Source: Cerrena zonata (Eukaryota; Basidiomycota; Agaricomycetes; Polyporales; Cerrenaceae). From it: DNA of 64,000 nucleotides. The translations under genes were made by a program, and so were the position numbers. Under the pieces are notes generated by a model. The model was not told the DNA's origin. It made no database searches and saw only the letters and a program-made list of their open reading frames with translations. Below, piece by piece: positions 18,114 to 29,910 of the stretch (position 1 is its first letter; the number at the start of each line of letters is the position of its first letter). The stretch is taken from the NCBI GenBank assembly GCA_038087015.1, contig JASBNA010000063.1, forward strand, positions 62,001 to 126,000, read 5' to 3'.

Positions 18114-20927
18114 ATGGTTGAAGCAGAAAAAAGAAGAAAGCTCGAGCATGTGTCTAAGAAGACAGTGAGACCATCCAAAATCTTCAGTCCGTTCCGGGTT
18201 CTTGGTAATGTTTCCAACGAAATCCCATTTGCTTTGGGGACTCTAGGATCAACTTTTTATATGGTTACTTCGGTTGGACGTTCGTTTCAAATCTATGATG
18301 CAGCAACATTGCACTTACTTTTCGTATCCCAATCACAAACCCCTTCCAAGATCACTTGTTTGGCTGCTCATTACCATTATGTATACGCTGCCTATGCCAA
18401 TAAAATCGGTATATATAAAAGAGGCCGTTTGGTTCATACGTTAGAATGTGAATCTGCGAATGCAACCATTCATAACATGTTAATATTTGGTGAGTATCTC
18501 ATTGCCACTTCTTCAAATGGAGAGATTTCCATTTTCAAAAAACCCAGTAGCTCAAAATTTCCAACTGAGTTATATACTACTTTGAAAAATATTAATGTTC
18601 AATTAGATGGTGAAATAATTGGTTTGGTTCATCCTGCAACTTATTTAAACAAAATCGTGGTGGCCACCACTTCAAGTATTTACTTATTTAATGTTCGTAC
18701 CGGGAAATTATTATTCAAATCTCCTGATCAACAATTCATGGAAAATATCTCTTCTATAGAAGCAGCTCCAGTTTTAGATATTATCGCTATCGGTACTGCG
18801 GTGGGTAATATTTTCATTTATGATATTAAAAAGGCTAAAATCTTGGGTAATAAAATCGTGGCTTCTCCTCAAGATATTGGTGCTCGTGTCACTTCAATCT
18901 CTTTTAGAACTGATGGCTCCCCCCATTTGGTGGCTGGATTAAACACTGGAGATTTATTCTTCTACGATTTAGCTAGAAAAGCTCGTGTCCATAACTTAAG
19001 AAATGCTCATAGAGAAGCTCATGGAGGGGTTGCTAATGTAAAATTCTTAAATGGTCAACCAATAGTGGTAACTAATGGTGGTGATAATCATTTGAAAGAA
19101 TATGTTTTCGACCCAGCATTATCAACAACTAATTCTTCCATTTCGTCTCCTCCCCGTCATTTAAGATCTAGAGGTGGTCACTCTGCTCCTCCGGTAGCTA
19201 TTGAATTTCCTCATGAAGAAAAATCCCACTTTGTCTTATCAGCATCAAGAGATAAAACATTTTGGTCCTTTTCATTAAGAAAAGATGCTCAAGCTCAAGA
19301 ACTTTCACAAAGAAGTAAAAAAAATAATGATAAAAAGAGGAAAGGTGGTCCAGTGGCTGGTGTAAATGAAAAATTCCCAGAAATTAATAGTATTGCTTCT
19401 TCCCAAGCTCGTGAAGGTGAATGGGAAAATGTTCTTACTACCCATAAAGATGAAACTTTTGCTAGAACTTGGGATTCTAAAAATAAAAGAGTCGGTCGTT
19501 ATCAATTAAATACTGTTGATGGCGGGTTTGCTAAAAGTGTTTGTGTTTCTCATTGTGGTAACTTTGGTTTAGTAGGTTCTTCAAATGGTGGTATTGGTTC
19601 CTTTAATTTACAATCCGGTCTATTACGTAAAAAATATATCTTACATAAGAAAGCTGTCACCGGCTTAGCTATGGACGGTATGAATCATAAAATGGTAAGT
19701 TGTGGTCTTGATGGTATAGTTGGGTTTTATGATTTTTCTGGTCTGAAATATTTAGGTAAATTACAACTAGATGCTCCTATAACTTCAATGATTTATCATA
19801 AGTCTTCTGACTTGATTGCTTGTGCTTTAGATGATTTAACAATAGTGGCCATTGATGTCACTACTCAAAAAGTCGTCAGAGTTCTTTTCGGTCATACAAA
19901 CCGTATTACTGATATGGATTTTTCTCCTGATGGTAGATGGATTGTTAGTGCTGCATTAGATGGTACCTTAAGAACTTGGGATTTACCTACTGGTGGATGT
20001 ATTGATGGGGTAAGATTACCTAATGTTGCAACTACCGTCAAGTTTTCTCCAATCGGTGATATGTTAGCTACCACTCATGTTTCAGGAAATGGGATTTCAT
20101 TATGGACTAATAGAGCTCAATTTAAACCTATATCTACTAGACACGTCGAAGAAGAAGAGTTCTCAAATATTTTATTACCTAACACTTCAGGAGATGGTGG
20201 CTCTACCATATTGGATGGTGCTCTAGATACCGATGAACAAGACTTCGATATCAACCAAACTTACACTACTCTTGACCAAATAGATGAATCCTTGGTGACT
20301 TTATCATTGGGCTCAAGAACCAAATACAATACCATTTTGCATTTAGATATAATCAAACAACGTAATAAACCAAGTGAGGCTCCTAAAAAGGCAAAGCAAA
20401 CTCCATTCTTCTTATCTTTAAAAGGTGAAGCAGTTGGGGACAGAGCATCAGTGGCAGAAGGTAAAGTTTCTAATAATGATTCAACTAATGAGGAAGATGA
20501 TTCAGAAAGTAGATTACTCAAATTAAGAAATGGCGACAGTCATAATTTTGAGTCCGAATTCACAAAGCTTTTAAGAAAGGGCAGTGACAAGAGAGATTAT
20601 ACTGACTTTTTGAATTTCTTAGTCAACGCTTCTCCTTCCATCATTGACCTCGAAGTTCGCTCTTTGAATTCCTTCCCACCATTAACCGAAATGGCAATCT
20701 TCATTGAAGCATTATCTCAAGGCTTAAATACAAACACCAACTACGATATCTACCAGGCTATTTTCTCCTTATTCTTAAAGAATCACGGTGATGTTGTCCA
20801 AAATTTCCCTAATGAAACAAGATTACAAGAAGCTTTACAAGAATGGAGTGAATTAGATAACAAAGAAAAGCTAGACGATTTGGTTAAGTACTGTTCTGGA
20901 GTAACAAGCTTCTTAACTACTGTATAA
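18114..20927 (+). CDS. UTP21: Utp21, WD-repeat subunit of the small-subunit processome
   Basis: The protein has 937 residues. The start MVEAEKRRKLEHVSKKTVRP is followed by SKIFSPFRVLGNVSNEIPFA, the typical Utp21 opening. Two WD-repeat propellers occupy roughly residues 25-690, with clear repeats such as GHTNRITDMDFSPDGRWIVS. The Utp21 C-terminal helical domain covers about 700-937 and includes RDYTDFLNFLVNASPSIIDLEVRS. In yeast it belongs to the UTP-B subcomplex (Pwp2, Utp6, Utp12, Utp13, Utp18, Utp21) that binds the 5' external transcribed spacer during 18S rRNA maturation in the nucleolus. No interruption is visible. Confidence 0.95.
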   Translation: MVEAEKRRKLEHVSKKTVRPSKIFSPFRVLGNVSNEIPFALGTLGSTFYMVTSVGRSFQIYDAATLHLLFVSQSQTPSKITCLAAHYHYVYAAYANKIGIYKRGRLVHTLECESANATIHNMLIFGEYLIATSSNGEISIFKKPSSSKFPTELYTTLKNINVQLDGEIIGLVHPATYLNKIVVATTSSIYLFNVRTGKLLFKSPDQQFMENISSIEAAPVLDIIAIGTAVGNIFIYDIKKAKILGNKIVASPQDIGARVTSISFRTDGSPHLVAGLNTGDLFFYDLARKARVHNLRNAHREAHGGVANVKFLNGQPIVVTNGGDNHLKEYVFDPALSTTNSSISSPPRHLRSRGGHSAPPVAIEFPHEEKSHFVLSASRDKTFWSFSLRKDAQAQELSQRSKKNNDKKRKGGPVAGVNEKFPEINSIASSQAREGEWENVLTTHKDETFARTWDSKNKRVGRYQLNTVDGGFAKSVCVSHCGNFGLVGSSNGGIGSFNLQSGLLRKKYILHKKAVTGLAMDGMNHKMVSCGLDGIVGFYDFSGLKYLGKLQLDAPITSMIYHKSSDLIACALDDLTIVAIDVTTQKVVRVLFGHTNRITDMDFSPDGRWIVSAALDGTLRTWDLPTGGCIDGVRLPNVATTVKFSPIGDMLATTHVSGNGISLWTNRAQFKPISTRHVEEEEFSNILLPNTSGDGGSTILDGALDTDEQDFDINQTYTTLDQIDESLVTLSLGSRTKYNTILHLDIIKQRNKPSEAPKKAKQTPFFLSLKGEAVGDRASVAEGKVSNNDSTNEEDDSESRLLKLRNGDSHNFESEFTKLLRKGSDKRDYTDFLNFLVNASPSIIDLEVRSLNSFPPLTEMAIFIEALSQGLNTNTNYDIYQAIFSLFLKNHGDVVQNFPNETRLQEALQEWSELDNKEKLDDLVKYCSGVTSFLTTV

Positions 20928-21115
20928 TTTACGTATCAGGTTAATAGATAAACTTTCAAGTTGCAACCTTTCGTTTTGTAGAAGTATTGAACGAAAAAAA
21001 AGTCATTAATCTTTGAGAAGGGAGAAATGAAAAAAAAAAAAAAAAAATATAGAAAAAAATTAAGACATAGAGAGGAATAGTTCACAAATTACCAATTGCA
21101 AAGTATAGACATAGC

Positions 21116-24100
21116 ATGAACATTGATATTATTAAGCCATTCAATAGGCTAGATATATCATCTTCGAGCTCGAAGGTGAGCTCTCTACATTTTGCTCACA
21201 GCAAGTTATATGTGGGCTATTATAACGGTGATCTTTCCGTTCATTTGGCAGGAAACGGTCAGGCTAATAGAAAAATTCAAAGGAGTTTGAATCCACAGAA
21301 ATCATTCAATGAAGTCAAAGGGTTATTCAATGATAATAACCACTCACAATTGTTTTCATTAGACTCCAAATTTAGCAATGTGACCGAGAATGGATCCTCA
21401 ATCGATTCCATATCAGTGTTGCCTCTTGCAAATGATAGCAGCAAGACGATCTTGGCCATTGGAAGCGCTGGAGTACTTAGAATTGTGGAAGCAGTTGGAA
21501 GACGTATTCACACTATAATGATGTTCGATGAAGCCAAATCATATGTGGGATATGAGTATCTAAGTGACCAACAGAAGTTTATTATTGCTGCAAAGAAGAA
21601 AGTTTTGGTTTATGATGTGGTCCAAAAATCTCGGAATATAACTCACTTTAATAAAATAAAGGAATTGAGTCTTAAGGATAAAGTCAAGGCTATTGGTATT
21701 ATACCCAATCAAGAAATTTTAATTGCATCTGTATACGATTTTGTTCTCCTAGATATTGAAACATTTGGTTTAAAATCTTTACCAGTTGATGAATCTAGCT
21801 TGTACAATTTTAATCACAGCACTTCTTCAGCTACTTTGGTATTTCTTACTCAGGCCCACAAACCCAGATCATTAATATCAGCTCAAACAAAACTCTCCTC
21901 ATCAAGGATACGCAGGTCGTATCCTTGATTACCAAGGATGGAAGTCCATGCATAATTGAGCAAAGTCCAATTAAGTTTTCAACAATACCTATCCGCATAT
22001 CTTTTATCAAACCATTATATCTTGTATTGATTTATCCCAAAAAAATCGATATAATCGATATAAAAACAGGAGATTTAATTCAAAGATTTCATCAACAAAT
22101 AAATTCAAATTCCATTTTCACTACAATAGATTCTGATAATTTTATTATGGGATCAGGGAACTGATATATTAATATTTAAAGTTTTAGATTTGAAGAATCA
22201 AATCCATCAATACTTAAGTATTAGGGGAGCGGGATCACATAGTAAGAACACAATAGATCCTAAGAATGATTTAAGGTTGATTGGATTAGAAAAAGCCATT
22301 AGTTTAGTTTCTTTGGAAAATGACAAGGAAGAAGATCAAAAAAATAAATTGTTATACATTCGAACATTCTACATTACAAAGGCCAAGATTTTGTTTGAGT
22401 CATACTCGAAATATCACGAGTCTCTTGTTGATATAAGCTCGGAATGGCTCATTCCTTATGATGAGATTCTTCCTTTATTCCCAGATTTTTTAAATGGAGA
22501 AAAATATAATCCTAACGATGCCATGACAATAAATAGTGTTGACTCGGGAAGGTCCATTTCACCTAACATTGTGAAGAGAATACTGGTGTCAGATATTGAA
22601 GGTAATAAACACAATAATTCTACTGATTCTGGAACCGAAAATGAAGCCAATAGCAAAATTAGCACGCCTTCATCACCTTCATCTAAACCGCAACAACAGA
22701 TGAATTTACAGCACAAATCTCAGCATATGCGTAAGTTCAGTAAAGCATTGAATAATTTGATTGTGTATCTCACCGACCAAAGAAGAATTCATGCCAATTT
22801 CTTGGACAATCGTGATTTGGAATGGAAAGGAGTTAAAGTCAATCCAGTCGATATTTATCCAATATTAGAGAATGCTCAAGATAAGAAGCAACTAAATTCA
22901 CAACTCCGTCAAATTGCCACCACAATTGATACATCATTGTTCCTTTGTTATTATTATATGAAACCAATGTTGTTGGGACCACTTTTAAGATTACCAAATA
23001 ATAATTGTAATGCTAGAATTGTGAATGAATGTTTATTATCAGATTTGCATAAACACACTGACCAGCTGCAAAATTTTTTGAAAGAATTATTAGACTTTTA
23101 TTTTGGAAGAAAATTACATAAAGATGCATTAGAAATGTTATACAAATTGGCCCACGAAGAGAAAAAAGACGACCATGAATTTGATCGATTTATTGGCGGA
23201 GTTGATTTGACCATACAATATCTTAATAAATTGGGGAACGAACATTTAGACTTGATTTTCAAATTTGCCCATTGGGTAATCACTGAAGAAACAGATGACA
23301 TTAAACATGGGGAACTTCTTTTCATGAACGATCTGTATGAGTGTGAAAGTTATAATAATACCAAAGTGCTTGATTATTTTATCTCAGTAATCAAAAGCGA
23401 TGAATTAGCAATTAGGTATTTAGAATGGTTATTATTCGAAAGTGATGTTTTCGATGGCAAGCAGCATCTGAAATTTTACACTAGACTTTGTTTACTTTAT
23501 TTGAAGAAATTAAAAGAAGGTGCTGATAAATGGTATCCCAAATTATATAATTTTTTGGAAACCAGTACTTCATATGAACCGTGGACAGTACTTAAAAACA
23601 TTCCTACCAGTGAAGACAGATATCTTAGGCTTACAATTTTTATTTATAAAAGATTAGGAGAACATGATAAATCGATTGATGTGTTATTCAACCAATTAGA
23701 TGATTTAGATGCTGCTATGACCTATTGTTCCGATATTTATTACCAACCACATAATAAAACCACCGGAGAGAATTTATTACATAAACTAATGGAAGACCTA
23801 TTGATTCATTATGATGAAAATTTAGATAAAATTGAAAAATTATTAATCTTGCAAGGATCTAAAATGTCTATTTTACGAATCTTGACTTCATTGCCCAATT
23901 CATTCCCAATGAACAAGTTATCAATATTCTTACAGGCAAATTTACGAAACATTCAAGAACTGTTGCACGATAGTCGATTAGCACAACAATTATACAAAGT
24001 AGGATCCCAGAAAACTCGACATAAACTACTCACCAAACAAAGCGAAGGATACCCGGTTCAAAATGCAAGACAATTATGTGGGATTTGTAATAAGAAGCTC

Positions 24101-24205
24101 GGGTACACGGTCTTGAGTATTGATAAGAACAACCAGGTGGTTCATTATGGATGTTTTCAAAGAGAACGTGCTGGTACTGATCCGAGAAGAAAGAGCCACA
24201 CATGA
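21116..24205 (+). CDS. VAM6: Vps39/Vam6, HOPS tethering subunit, with two frameshifts
   Basis: Three consecutive open frames (21116-21928, 21925-22164, 22190-24205) make one protein of about 1030 residues. The N-terminal CNH-type propeller is cut twice: near 21820-21835 (a -1 shift) and near 22146-22154 (a +1 shift, just before TGA). In each case the downstream frame continues propeller sequence (for example DTQVVSLITKDGSP and GTDILIFKVLDLK). The C-terminal part has the helical Vps39 repeats and ends with a CGIC...HYGC zinc-like motif. HOPS tethers vacuolar membranes before fusion and Vps39 binds Ypt7. Whether the shifts are real or sequence errors cannot be told here. Confidence 0.85.
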
Positions 24206-24472
24206 AACATCAATTGATAGTCGTGGTTACTCAGTGACTTACCAGTGAATCATTCATACAATTATATATAGCTAACTAGAAAAGTAAGACGTACGAGTTC
24301 AAAGTAGTGTATTGTTCGTGGGGTAAGTAAAGGAGCGCAATTGAACGATGGCAGTTTTTTCAAGTTCAGTTTTTTCCCTTGAAGAAAAAAAAATCAAATC
24401 AATTCCATCCATGAAGAGCTTATCAATTGAGTCTACCATTATATATAGTGATTGGTTGGAATCGAGTTAATA

Positions 24473-25715
24473 ATGAATGCGTCTACTACGGAACAGCAAC
24501 AGGCAGGAAATGGAGGTGAACAGCTCCAATCACCACCACAACTGAAACAAGAACAATCAGTCGATGAGTTGGATTCGCTAGCGGACACTGGAGATGATAA
24601 ACCGTTAGACACCAAGTCACCGGGCGACACACAGCCATCACAACAAGCACAACCTCATGCCCACCATCATCACCATCATCACCACCATGGATCACGTCGT
24701 CCAAGTAATGCCACCAGTAAACACCTGCACATTCACCGGGGAGGACATATAGTTCAAGTGCACGGACATCCACACCATAACCACCACCATCATCACCACC
24801 ACCACCGCCGTCACCAGGCTATTGGGAGCAAGAAGAACACAGTTTCCAAAAGACAAAATAAAGTGCAACTTGATAAATTACCCATTCTTGAAATATTAAG
24901 TACTTATTTCCCGGAGCGCAAATTTCTCGGAGGTCTTATATACAATAGCACCACCAGTTGGTCGAACATTCAATTGAATCGTTGATTGGCTTGAAGCCGC
25001 AATACTTGAATCGGTTAGAGGAAATCAAGCAAAATTTCCTAGATAGAGTAAAGGAGGAAGGGACAGAATCTAACCATCAAATACATACTGGTTATTCCAC
25101 CGTTGAATAACGAGTACATCAACCATTTGATCGAGGTTCGAATTCCATACAGATATATCAAGATATTTCGAGAGCAATTCGAAGAAGTCCACCAAGTAAA
25201 GAGACAATTATGGGGAGGTGGTTCTGGAATATACCTGGATGACCTGGATCTTCTAGCCGTGTTGGCCCACCAGGGTCTATTTGATAACAATATAAACTTG
25301 AGTGAGTGGAATGCAGCCTGGCAGCAAAAGCGACTTAATAATACCCACAAACTTGGTCTACGATGAAGAATTGAAAATCTATAACGGGGATTTGAATGTC
25401 AGTATCTTACTATTACCGGGCTTACCCAACTACAAAGGTTATACCCAAAACGGAATCAACTCCAGATCGTGGATGCCATCAAACAAAACCCAAATCCATT
25501 CCAGGCTTTCCTATTGCGTATTCGACATCAAATGGGAACAATCCGGAAGCTATCTCAAAGATTACAAGTATAGACATTTAGTGGAAGAAGAATTACAGAA
25601 TGACTTGAAACTAATTGAAAATAACTTACTCACAGAGAAAGGATGGCAGTTCAACCTCGACTACTACAAAAAACTAAAGCAAAAGTTTGACAACTTACAA
25701 CCTTCAAAAGAATAA
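24473..25715 (+). CDS. RXT3: Rxt3-like subunit of the Rpd3L histone deacetylase complex, with three frameshifts
   Basis: The start is the ATG at 24473. Residues about 60-120 contain two long His-rich tracts. The conserved Rxt3 domain follows but is spread over several frames: LGGLIYNSTTS, then ESLIGLKPQYLNRLEEIKQN, then YILVIPPLNNEYINHLIEVR and RRQLWGG-type sequence, then LIIPTNLVYDEELKIYNGDL. The shifts lie near 24957-24978 (-1), 25068-25073 (+1) and 25318-25326 (+1, in an A run). The C-terminus is intact. Rxt3 is a small accessory subunit of Rpd3L; the assignment rests on domain order and motifs from memory. Confidence 0.7.
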
Positions 25716-26564
25716 TTGGTTTGTATTATATATTTGTATCTCAATATATTTATCTATGCGCATACAAAATGTACACCTTGAAAATTAATGGGGCGGCTAA
25801 TCTAATACACTTCTACTACTTCTTCTTCTTCTTGTTCATTCACAGGTGGTTCTTCCTTTAGGCTTCTTTCGTTTGTATTCATCCGGCCATCGCAGTCGCT
25901 GACTCAACTTATCTACGTTGTCCGAGTCGCCGTTTCCCTAAACGTCTTGTGAGCAGTTATCGCCCCACAATTACCACCTTACTGGATCTCAACTACACAC
26001 TTGACTAATCCAGGGCTTATCGTGCAGCTTGGTCACATACTTGCCGCTTACCGCCCTACTCATCCAGAAGAGCTTCTTTGTCGGTGGAGTAGAATGCTAT
26101 TTTTGACCATCTAAGTCTGCCAAAAGATTACTCTAATTCCATTAGATTAAGTTTAGTTGGTTAATTCTGGTCCTTTTGCCTTCTCTCGCACTATTGTTTC
26201 TCAGCCGGTGTTTTAAGCTCGGTAGTTCTTGTCGCTTGCTGTTGATAAAGAATCAACCTTGCTAATATTGGTATCACAAAATACTTGATTACGTTCAGTT
26301 AAATCTAGTCGAGTTTGGCCTTTTACTTTGCTACGGTCTTTGATTTAAAGTTTCTAGTGGCCCCCCTCCGCTGGACTCAACTTCCCCAAACCGGTACCTT
26401 TTTCCAAAAGAACTCTTTTTTTTCTATTGAACACTGTTCTTTTATTGGTTTTTTTTTTTTTTCTTTTGTTACTTCTTTGTGTTTTCTCTTAATATCCAGA
26501 GAGCAGAAAATTTTTATCATATTTGATTTTCTCCTGACTTTGCTTTTAACAACCACTTGCATCC
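25716..26564. other. Intergenic region with a GC-rich block
   Basis: The middle (about 25860-26110) is more GC-rich than its neighbours and has a Gcn4-type TGACTCA at 25900-25906. On the minus strand one can read peptide-like pieces, but stops occur at about the random rate, so I do not call a gene. T-rich promoter tracts (26408-26465) lie just upstream of the next gene. No tRNA is visible. A non-coding RNA in the GC-rich block is possible but not shown. Confidence 0.5.
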
Positions 26565-27723
26565 ATGGTTTACGATACATCGGTGAAACCACGGCCTCCG
26601 AAGAACAAGAATAGTTCAGCTTTCCATAGTCCTGGTTCAGGTGTGACCGCCATAAATAACTCAGCACCTTCATTAACGGCTTCGGCATCTACTCCATATT
26701 TCCAACCCAAATCAATTTTGAGAAACTCAAGCTCAAAATCTACTAATATATCAAAATCTTCAACTAATAACATCACCCGTTCCAGCACCACGTCTTCCTC
26801 CGGCTCTAAAAAGAGACTATCTTCTATTTTTAGAAAAATATCTATCGAGTGGAACTTGTTTGTTTTAAGACTAAAGTCCATTTCTGAAGAAGTCTTCGTT
26901 ACTGACGAATATATTGATGACCTTTTCACTGATTGTGACCTGGATGATACTTTAGATCGTTTATCAAAAAGTTACCGTGGATTCACTCCTGCTGAAGAAA
27001 AATTCCTTCAAGATTTTAAAAAGTATAAATCTCTTGAAAATCTCTATAGAGCTCATCAACGAGAATTGAGAAATACCCCCAGTATGCCCCATATTCCGAA
27101 TAACCCTGGCCTCTTCAATGGATACTAGCACCACCGTTACAAATACTATCGAACAACGTCCCTTGCATTATAGTTTACAAGATGTCATACGGCAAAGTGC
27201 CGATAGTATATCAAGGTCAGCCGACCTTGATGATGATAATTTAAGTGATGATGACATGAGCGATGATGATAATAATGAAGAAGAAGATGATGATGAACTT
27301 TCGTTTGCAGATGTTAATGTTGTTAAATTGAGAATGGAGTATGAAAATCATTTGAAAAAATTGAATGAATTAAATGATGACTCGACTGATTCTTCGTCTA
27401 AAACTACTACTTCTGATCACGTACAACATAAAAACATCAACATTGGAGAACAGATCTGGGAGTTTCGTCGGTCCAAATGGCTTAAATCTCCTCCTTCAAC
27501 TTCAAAAGAACAAACTGAGAATAAAATAAGTGAAAGATTATCTGAACAATCCATTCAGCATATTCCAAAGGACTCATATCCAAAGATTTATTCAACTTTT
27601 GTTGATAAGGGTAAAAATTTGAAAAATGATAAACGTCTTAACTTGACTGATTTAATTAAAATTATCAATGCAGGTTGGGTTCATGAAGAAAAATGGGCAA
27701 GAGCTGCTAAAGGGTTAGCATAA
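26565..27723 (+). CDS. Ser-rich protein of unknown function, one frameshift (possible Gag1-like clamp domain)
   Basis: Two frames (26565-27128 and 27118-27723) overlap by 11 nt and together give about 385 residues. The first has a Ser/Thr-rich, low-complexity N-terminus and a helical block at about 110-165. The second has an acidic tract followed by IWEFRRSKWLKSP and a C-terminal segment ending in GWVHEEKWARAAKGLA. The W-x-x-R-R-x-x-W-L pattern recalls the Gag1-like clamp/DUF4050 family, but I am not sure. A +1 shift near 27100-27125 would join the frames. Two overlapping genes are less likely in yeast. Confidence 0.55.
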
Positions 27724-27757
27724 TTAAAAAGAATAAAATATTTCATTTCATAATTCG

Positions 27758-28207
27758 TTAATTAATTTTATACACTAATATACACTTCAATTCTTTTATC
27801 ATTCTGTTCTGTTTAACATTGTGTAAACAATTTTCCAATATCCTCAAATCTTGATCGATTAATTCTGATCTAGCTTGTAAATTATCAATAACTTTATAAT
27901 TTTTGGTTTCTTTATCTAATTTATCATCACATTTTTGTAACTGTTTTTCTAACTGATGTTTTTGATAAATCATTTTCTCAAAATTAACCGATATATCATA
28001 ATTCAATTGCTTATCGATCTTATCATCCAATTGGTGAATTGTTGTAATCTTATCAAGTACTATACTGCAACCATTATTTGAGTTTGTCAGATTAGATTTC
28101 ACGATCGAGTTGAGTGTTGTCTTCAATTGGTTCGAGAGCTGTGTGGACTCTTGCAACTTGAGTCTTTGCTGTCTTTTAGCCTGGTTCAACAAATCTCTAT
28201 GATCCAT
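27758..28207 (-). CDS. Small coiled-coil protein, unidentified
   Basis: The ORF gives 149 residues from the ATG at 28205-28207. It starts MDHRDLLNQAKRQQRLK and is nearly all helical with heptad-like Leu/Ile spacing (about residues 5-50 and 75-135). It has many Gln, Asp and Lys. Such proteins occur as subunits of BLOC-1, kinetochore or tethering complexes, but I cannot place this one. It converges on the frameshifted gene with 34 bp between stops. Its promoter is shared with the divergent gene starting at 28355. Confidence 0.6.
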   Translation of the reverse strand: MDHRDLLNQAKRQQRLKLQESTQLSNQLKTTLNSIVKSNLTNSNNGCSIVLDKITTIHQLDDKIDKQLNYDISVNFEKMIYQKHQLEKQLQKCDDKLDKETKNYKVIDNLQARSELIDQDLRILENCLHNVKQNRMIKELKCILVYKIN

Positions 28208-28354
28208 GATGTGGAGTTGGAGTTGAGTGAGCTGTTGTGAGCTTTTTTTTTTTGTTTTTTTTAGGTTTTTTTTTTTTTTGTTTTTTTAGTTCGCTCTTGA
28301 TCTTTTTAAGGATAACCGATAAATCGTTTAGTCCAAAGAGGAGAAGTATCGATA

Positions 28355-29569
28355 ATGACGGACGATACCAGTTTTTTAACCAAGGAATCGTTATTTTTGA
28401 GGTTCCCACCCACGTCGCCATCTATAACCATTACAATTGATGATTTTTTGATCAGCCTAACCCAGAAGAAACCTAATTATTTACAGCTAATTGATTACAC
28501 TTATTTCTTAATAAAGGATGAACAATTAAATTTGAAACAACTATTAAAAGTTTGGGAAATAAGATTAGTCTTATTACTTTTCAATAACCAATTAACATTT
28601 GCCAAAAAGGAAGCGATCAATTTGAACAATTCATTATATCAATTTGAAAATGGGACATCTTTCCAGCCTAATCAACCCTCCTTACAAATGGAGGCAAGTC
28701 GAATGAACTCGATGAGTTCCAATAGTTCTCTCAATAGCTTATCGAAAACCGCACAGCCAATCTATCCATTGCCCAAGAATAATTCGGGGATCATCCAATA
28801 CGACTTATTAATATTATTATTGAGATTAAAATCAATACCAAATCTCAATTTAGTGAACGATATATATAAATTGAGTTATCAAATGAGATTAGGAGCCACC
28901 GCCAAAGACGATAGCCAACTCATGATCAAGTTAATAAACCTAAGTTATGAAATTATAGTGGCATTATCTATAACCAAGAATTATATTAGTTTAATTCAAT
29001 TTTTAAAATCATTGAGGTACGATTTGCAAGGTCAAAAAACCCAGCTATACGAAAAGTACTATTCAAATATTACTTTACTATTAATGATCATTGAGATCTT
29101 GAACCATAACGATCAGTCGTTTGAACACATTTATTCCGAAGTCAATAATGAATCAGTCAACTGTCTTGCATACGTCTTGGACAATGTCTCCCCTACACTA
29201 CCTACACCCACCAATGAACCGGTTGTTGAATCACCGGAACCTGAAACTCTAAAACAAGTTAACCATGAGGAAAAGCGGATCCAATACGAAGAACTCCGAT
29301 CCAAACTAAACAATGGACAGATCACCGGCCGGATAATCTGCTCGCTCTTGGGTTTATGGGACCTATCCAATATGTACCAAGGCTATTTTCGAGAAACCCA
29401 GGGGAACAAGTTGGTATTTAAACTTCAAATTGAAGATCACGATGCCCCTGAAATCACCAAGCTCGACGAACTAACCAGCGAGCAATTAGAGCTCCGCATC
29501 AACCTTGCCTATGACCAAGTCACCAAAAAATGGAGTAAACACATTCATAAAGTATATGGATTAGAATAA
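28355..29569 (+). CDS. Helical-repeat protein, possibly TRAPPC12-like
   Basis: The protein has 404 residues. It is built of Leu-rich helical segments: residues 25-95 (including LLKVWEIRLVLLLFNNQLTFAKKEA), 145-270 (with LLILLLRLKSIPNLNLVNDIYKL) and a final helical part from about 300. A Ser/Asn-rich linker lies at about 105-140. The pattern of TPR-like helices resembles TRAPPC12-type proteins, which help tether vesicles, but I see no decisive motif. The ORF is complete, with a T-rich promoter tract at 28241-28290. Confidence 0.6.
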   Translation: MTDDTSFLTKESLFLRFPPTSPSITITIDDFLISLTQKKPNYLQLIDYTYFLIKDEQLNLKQLLKVWEIRLVLLLFNNQLTFAKKEAINLNNSLYQFENGTSFQPNQPSLQMEASRMNSMSSNSSLNSLSKTAQPIYPLPKNNSGIIQYDLLILLLRLKSIPNLNLVNDIYKLSYQMRLGATAKDDSQLMIKLINLSYEIIVALSITKNYISLIQFLKSLRYDLQGQKTQLYEKYYSNITLLLMIIEILNHNDQSFEHIYSEVNNESVNCLAYVLDNVSPTLPTPTNEPVVESPEPETLKQVNHEEKRIQYEELRSKLNNGQITGRIICSLLGLWDLSNMYQGYFRETQGNKLVFKLQIEDHDAPEITKLDELTSEQLELRINLAYDQVTKKWSKHIHKVYGLE

Positions 29570-29654
29570 TCATGTATATAGAAATAACCTAATAGAATTA
29601 ATGTTGCAATACTAATTGAGAAATTTTCCCTCGTAGTGCGAATGGGCTGCTCCC

Positions 29655-29694
29655 TTAGGGCTGCTGCCCTGGTGTTTCCAGCTGCGTGCACGTG
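29655..29694 (+). promoter_or_regulatory. Tbf1 and Cbf1 site pair upstream of RPL31
   Basis: TTAGGGC (29655-29661) is followed by an inverted GCCCT (29666-29670), the two-half-site arrangement of Tbf1. CACGTG (29689-29694), a Cbf1 E-box, lies about 20 bp further on, 217 bp upstream of the RPL31 start. Tbf1 with Cbf1 is the known control of ribosomal protein genes in Candida albicans. The motif identification is from memory. Confidence 0.6.
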
Positions 29695-29910
29695 ATTGGC
29701 TTTTTTTTTTCTCGCACTTTTTTTCTTTTGTTTTCTCATCTCAGTTTTTTTTATTAATTTTTTTTTTGTTTTGTATAGGAAAACTCTCACGAAATACCGC
29801 ACTAACTGAGAGGAAAATTTTTTGAAAAAAAAAAGTCTTCTAATATAATTGATTTTTGAAAGTTCCTTTACTTTTAGAGTCTTACAACATATCCTTAATT
29901 ATAAGCAAAA

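Noticed and set aside
25802..26130. Peptide-like reading on the minus strand (WPDEYKRKKPK and an acidic Glu-rich tail)
   Set aside because: Stops fall in this frame at about the random rate, and the Glu-rich end comes from a simple CTT repeat. No family was recognised, so it is not a convincing gene or pseudogene.
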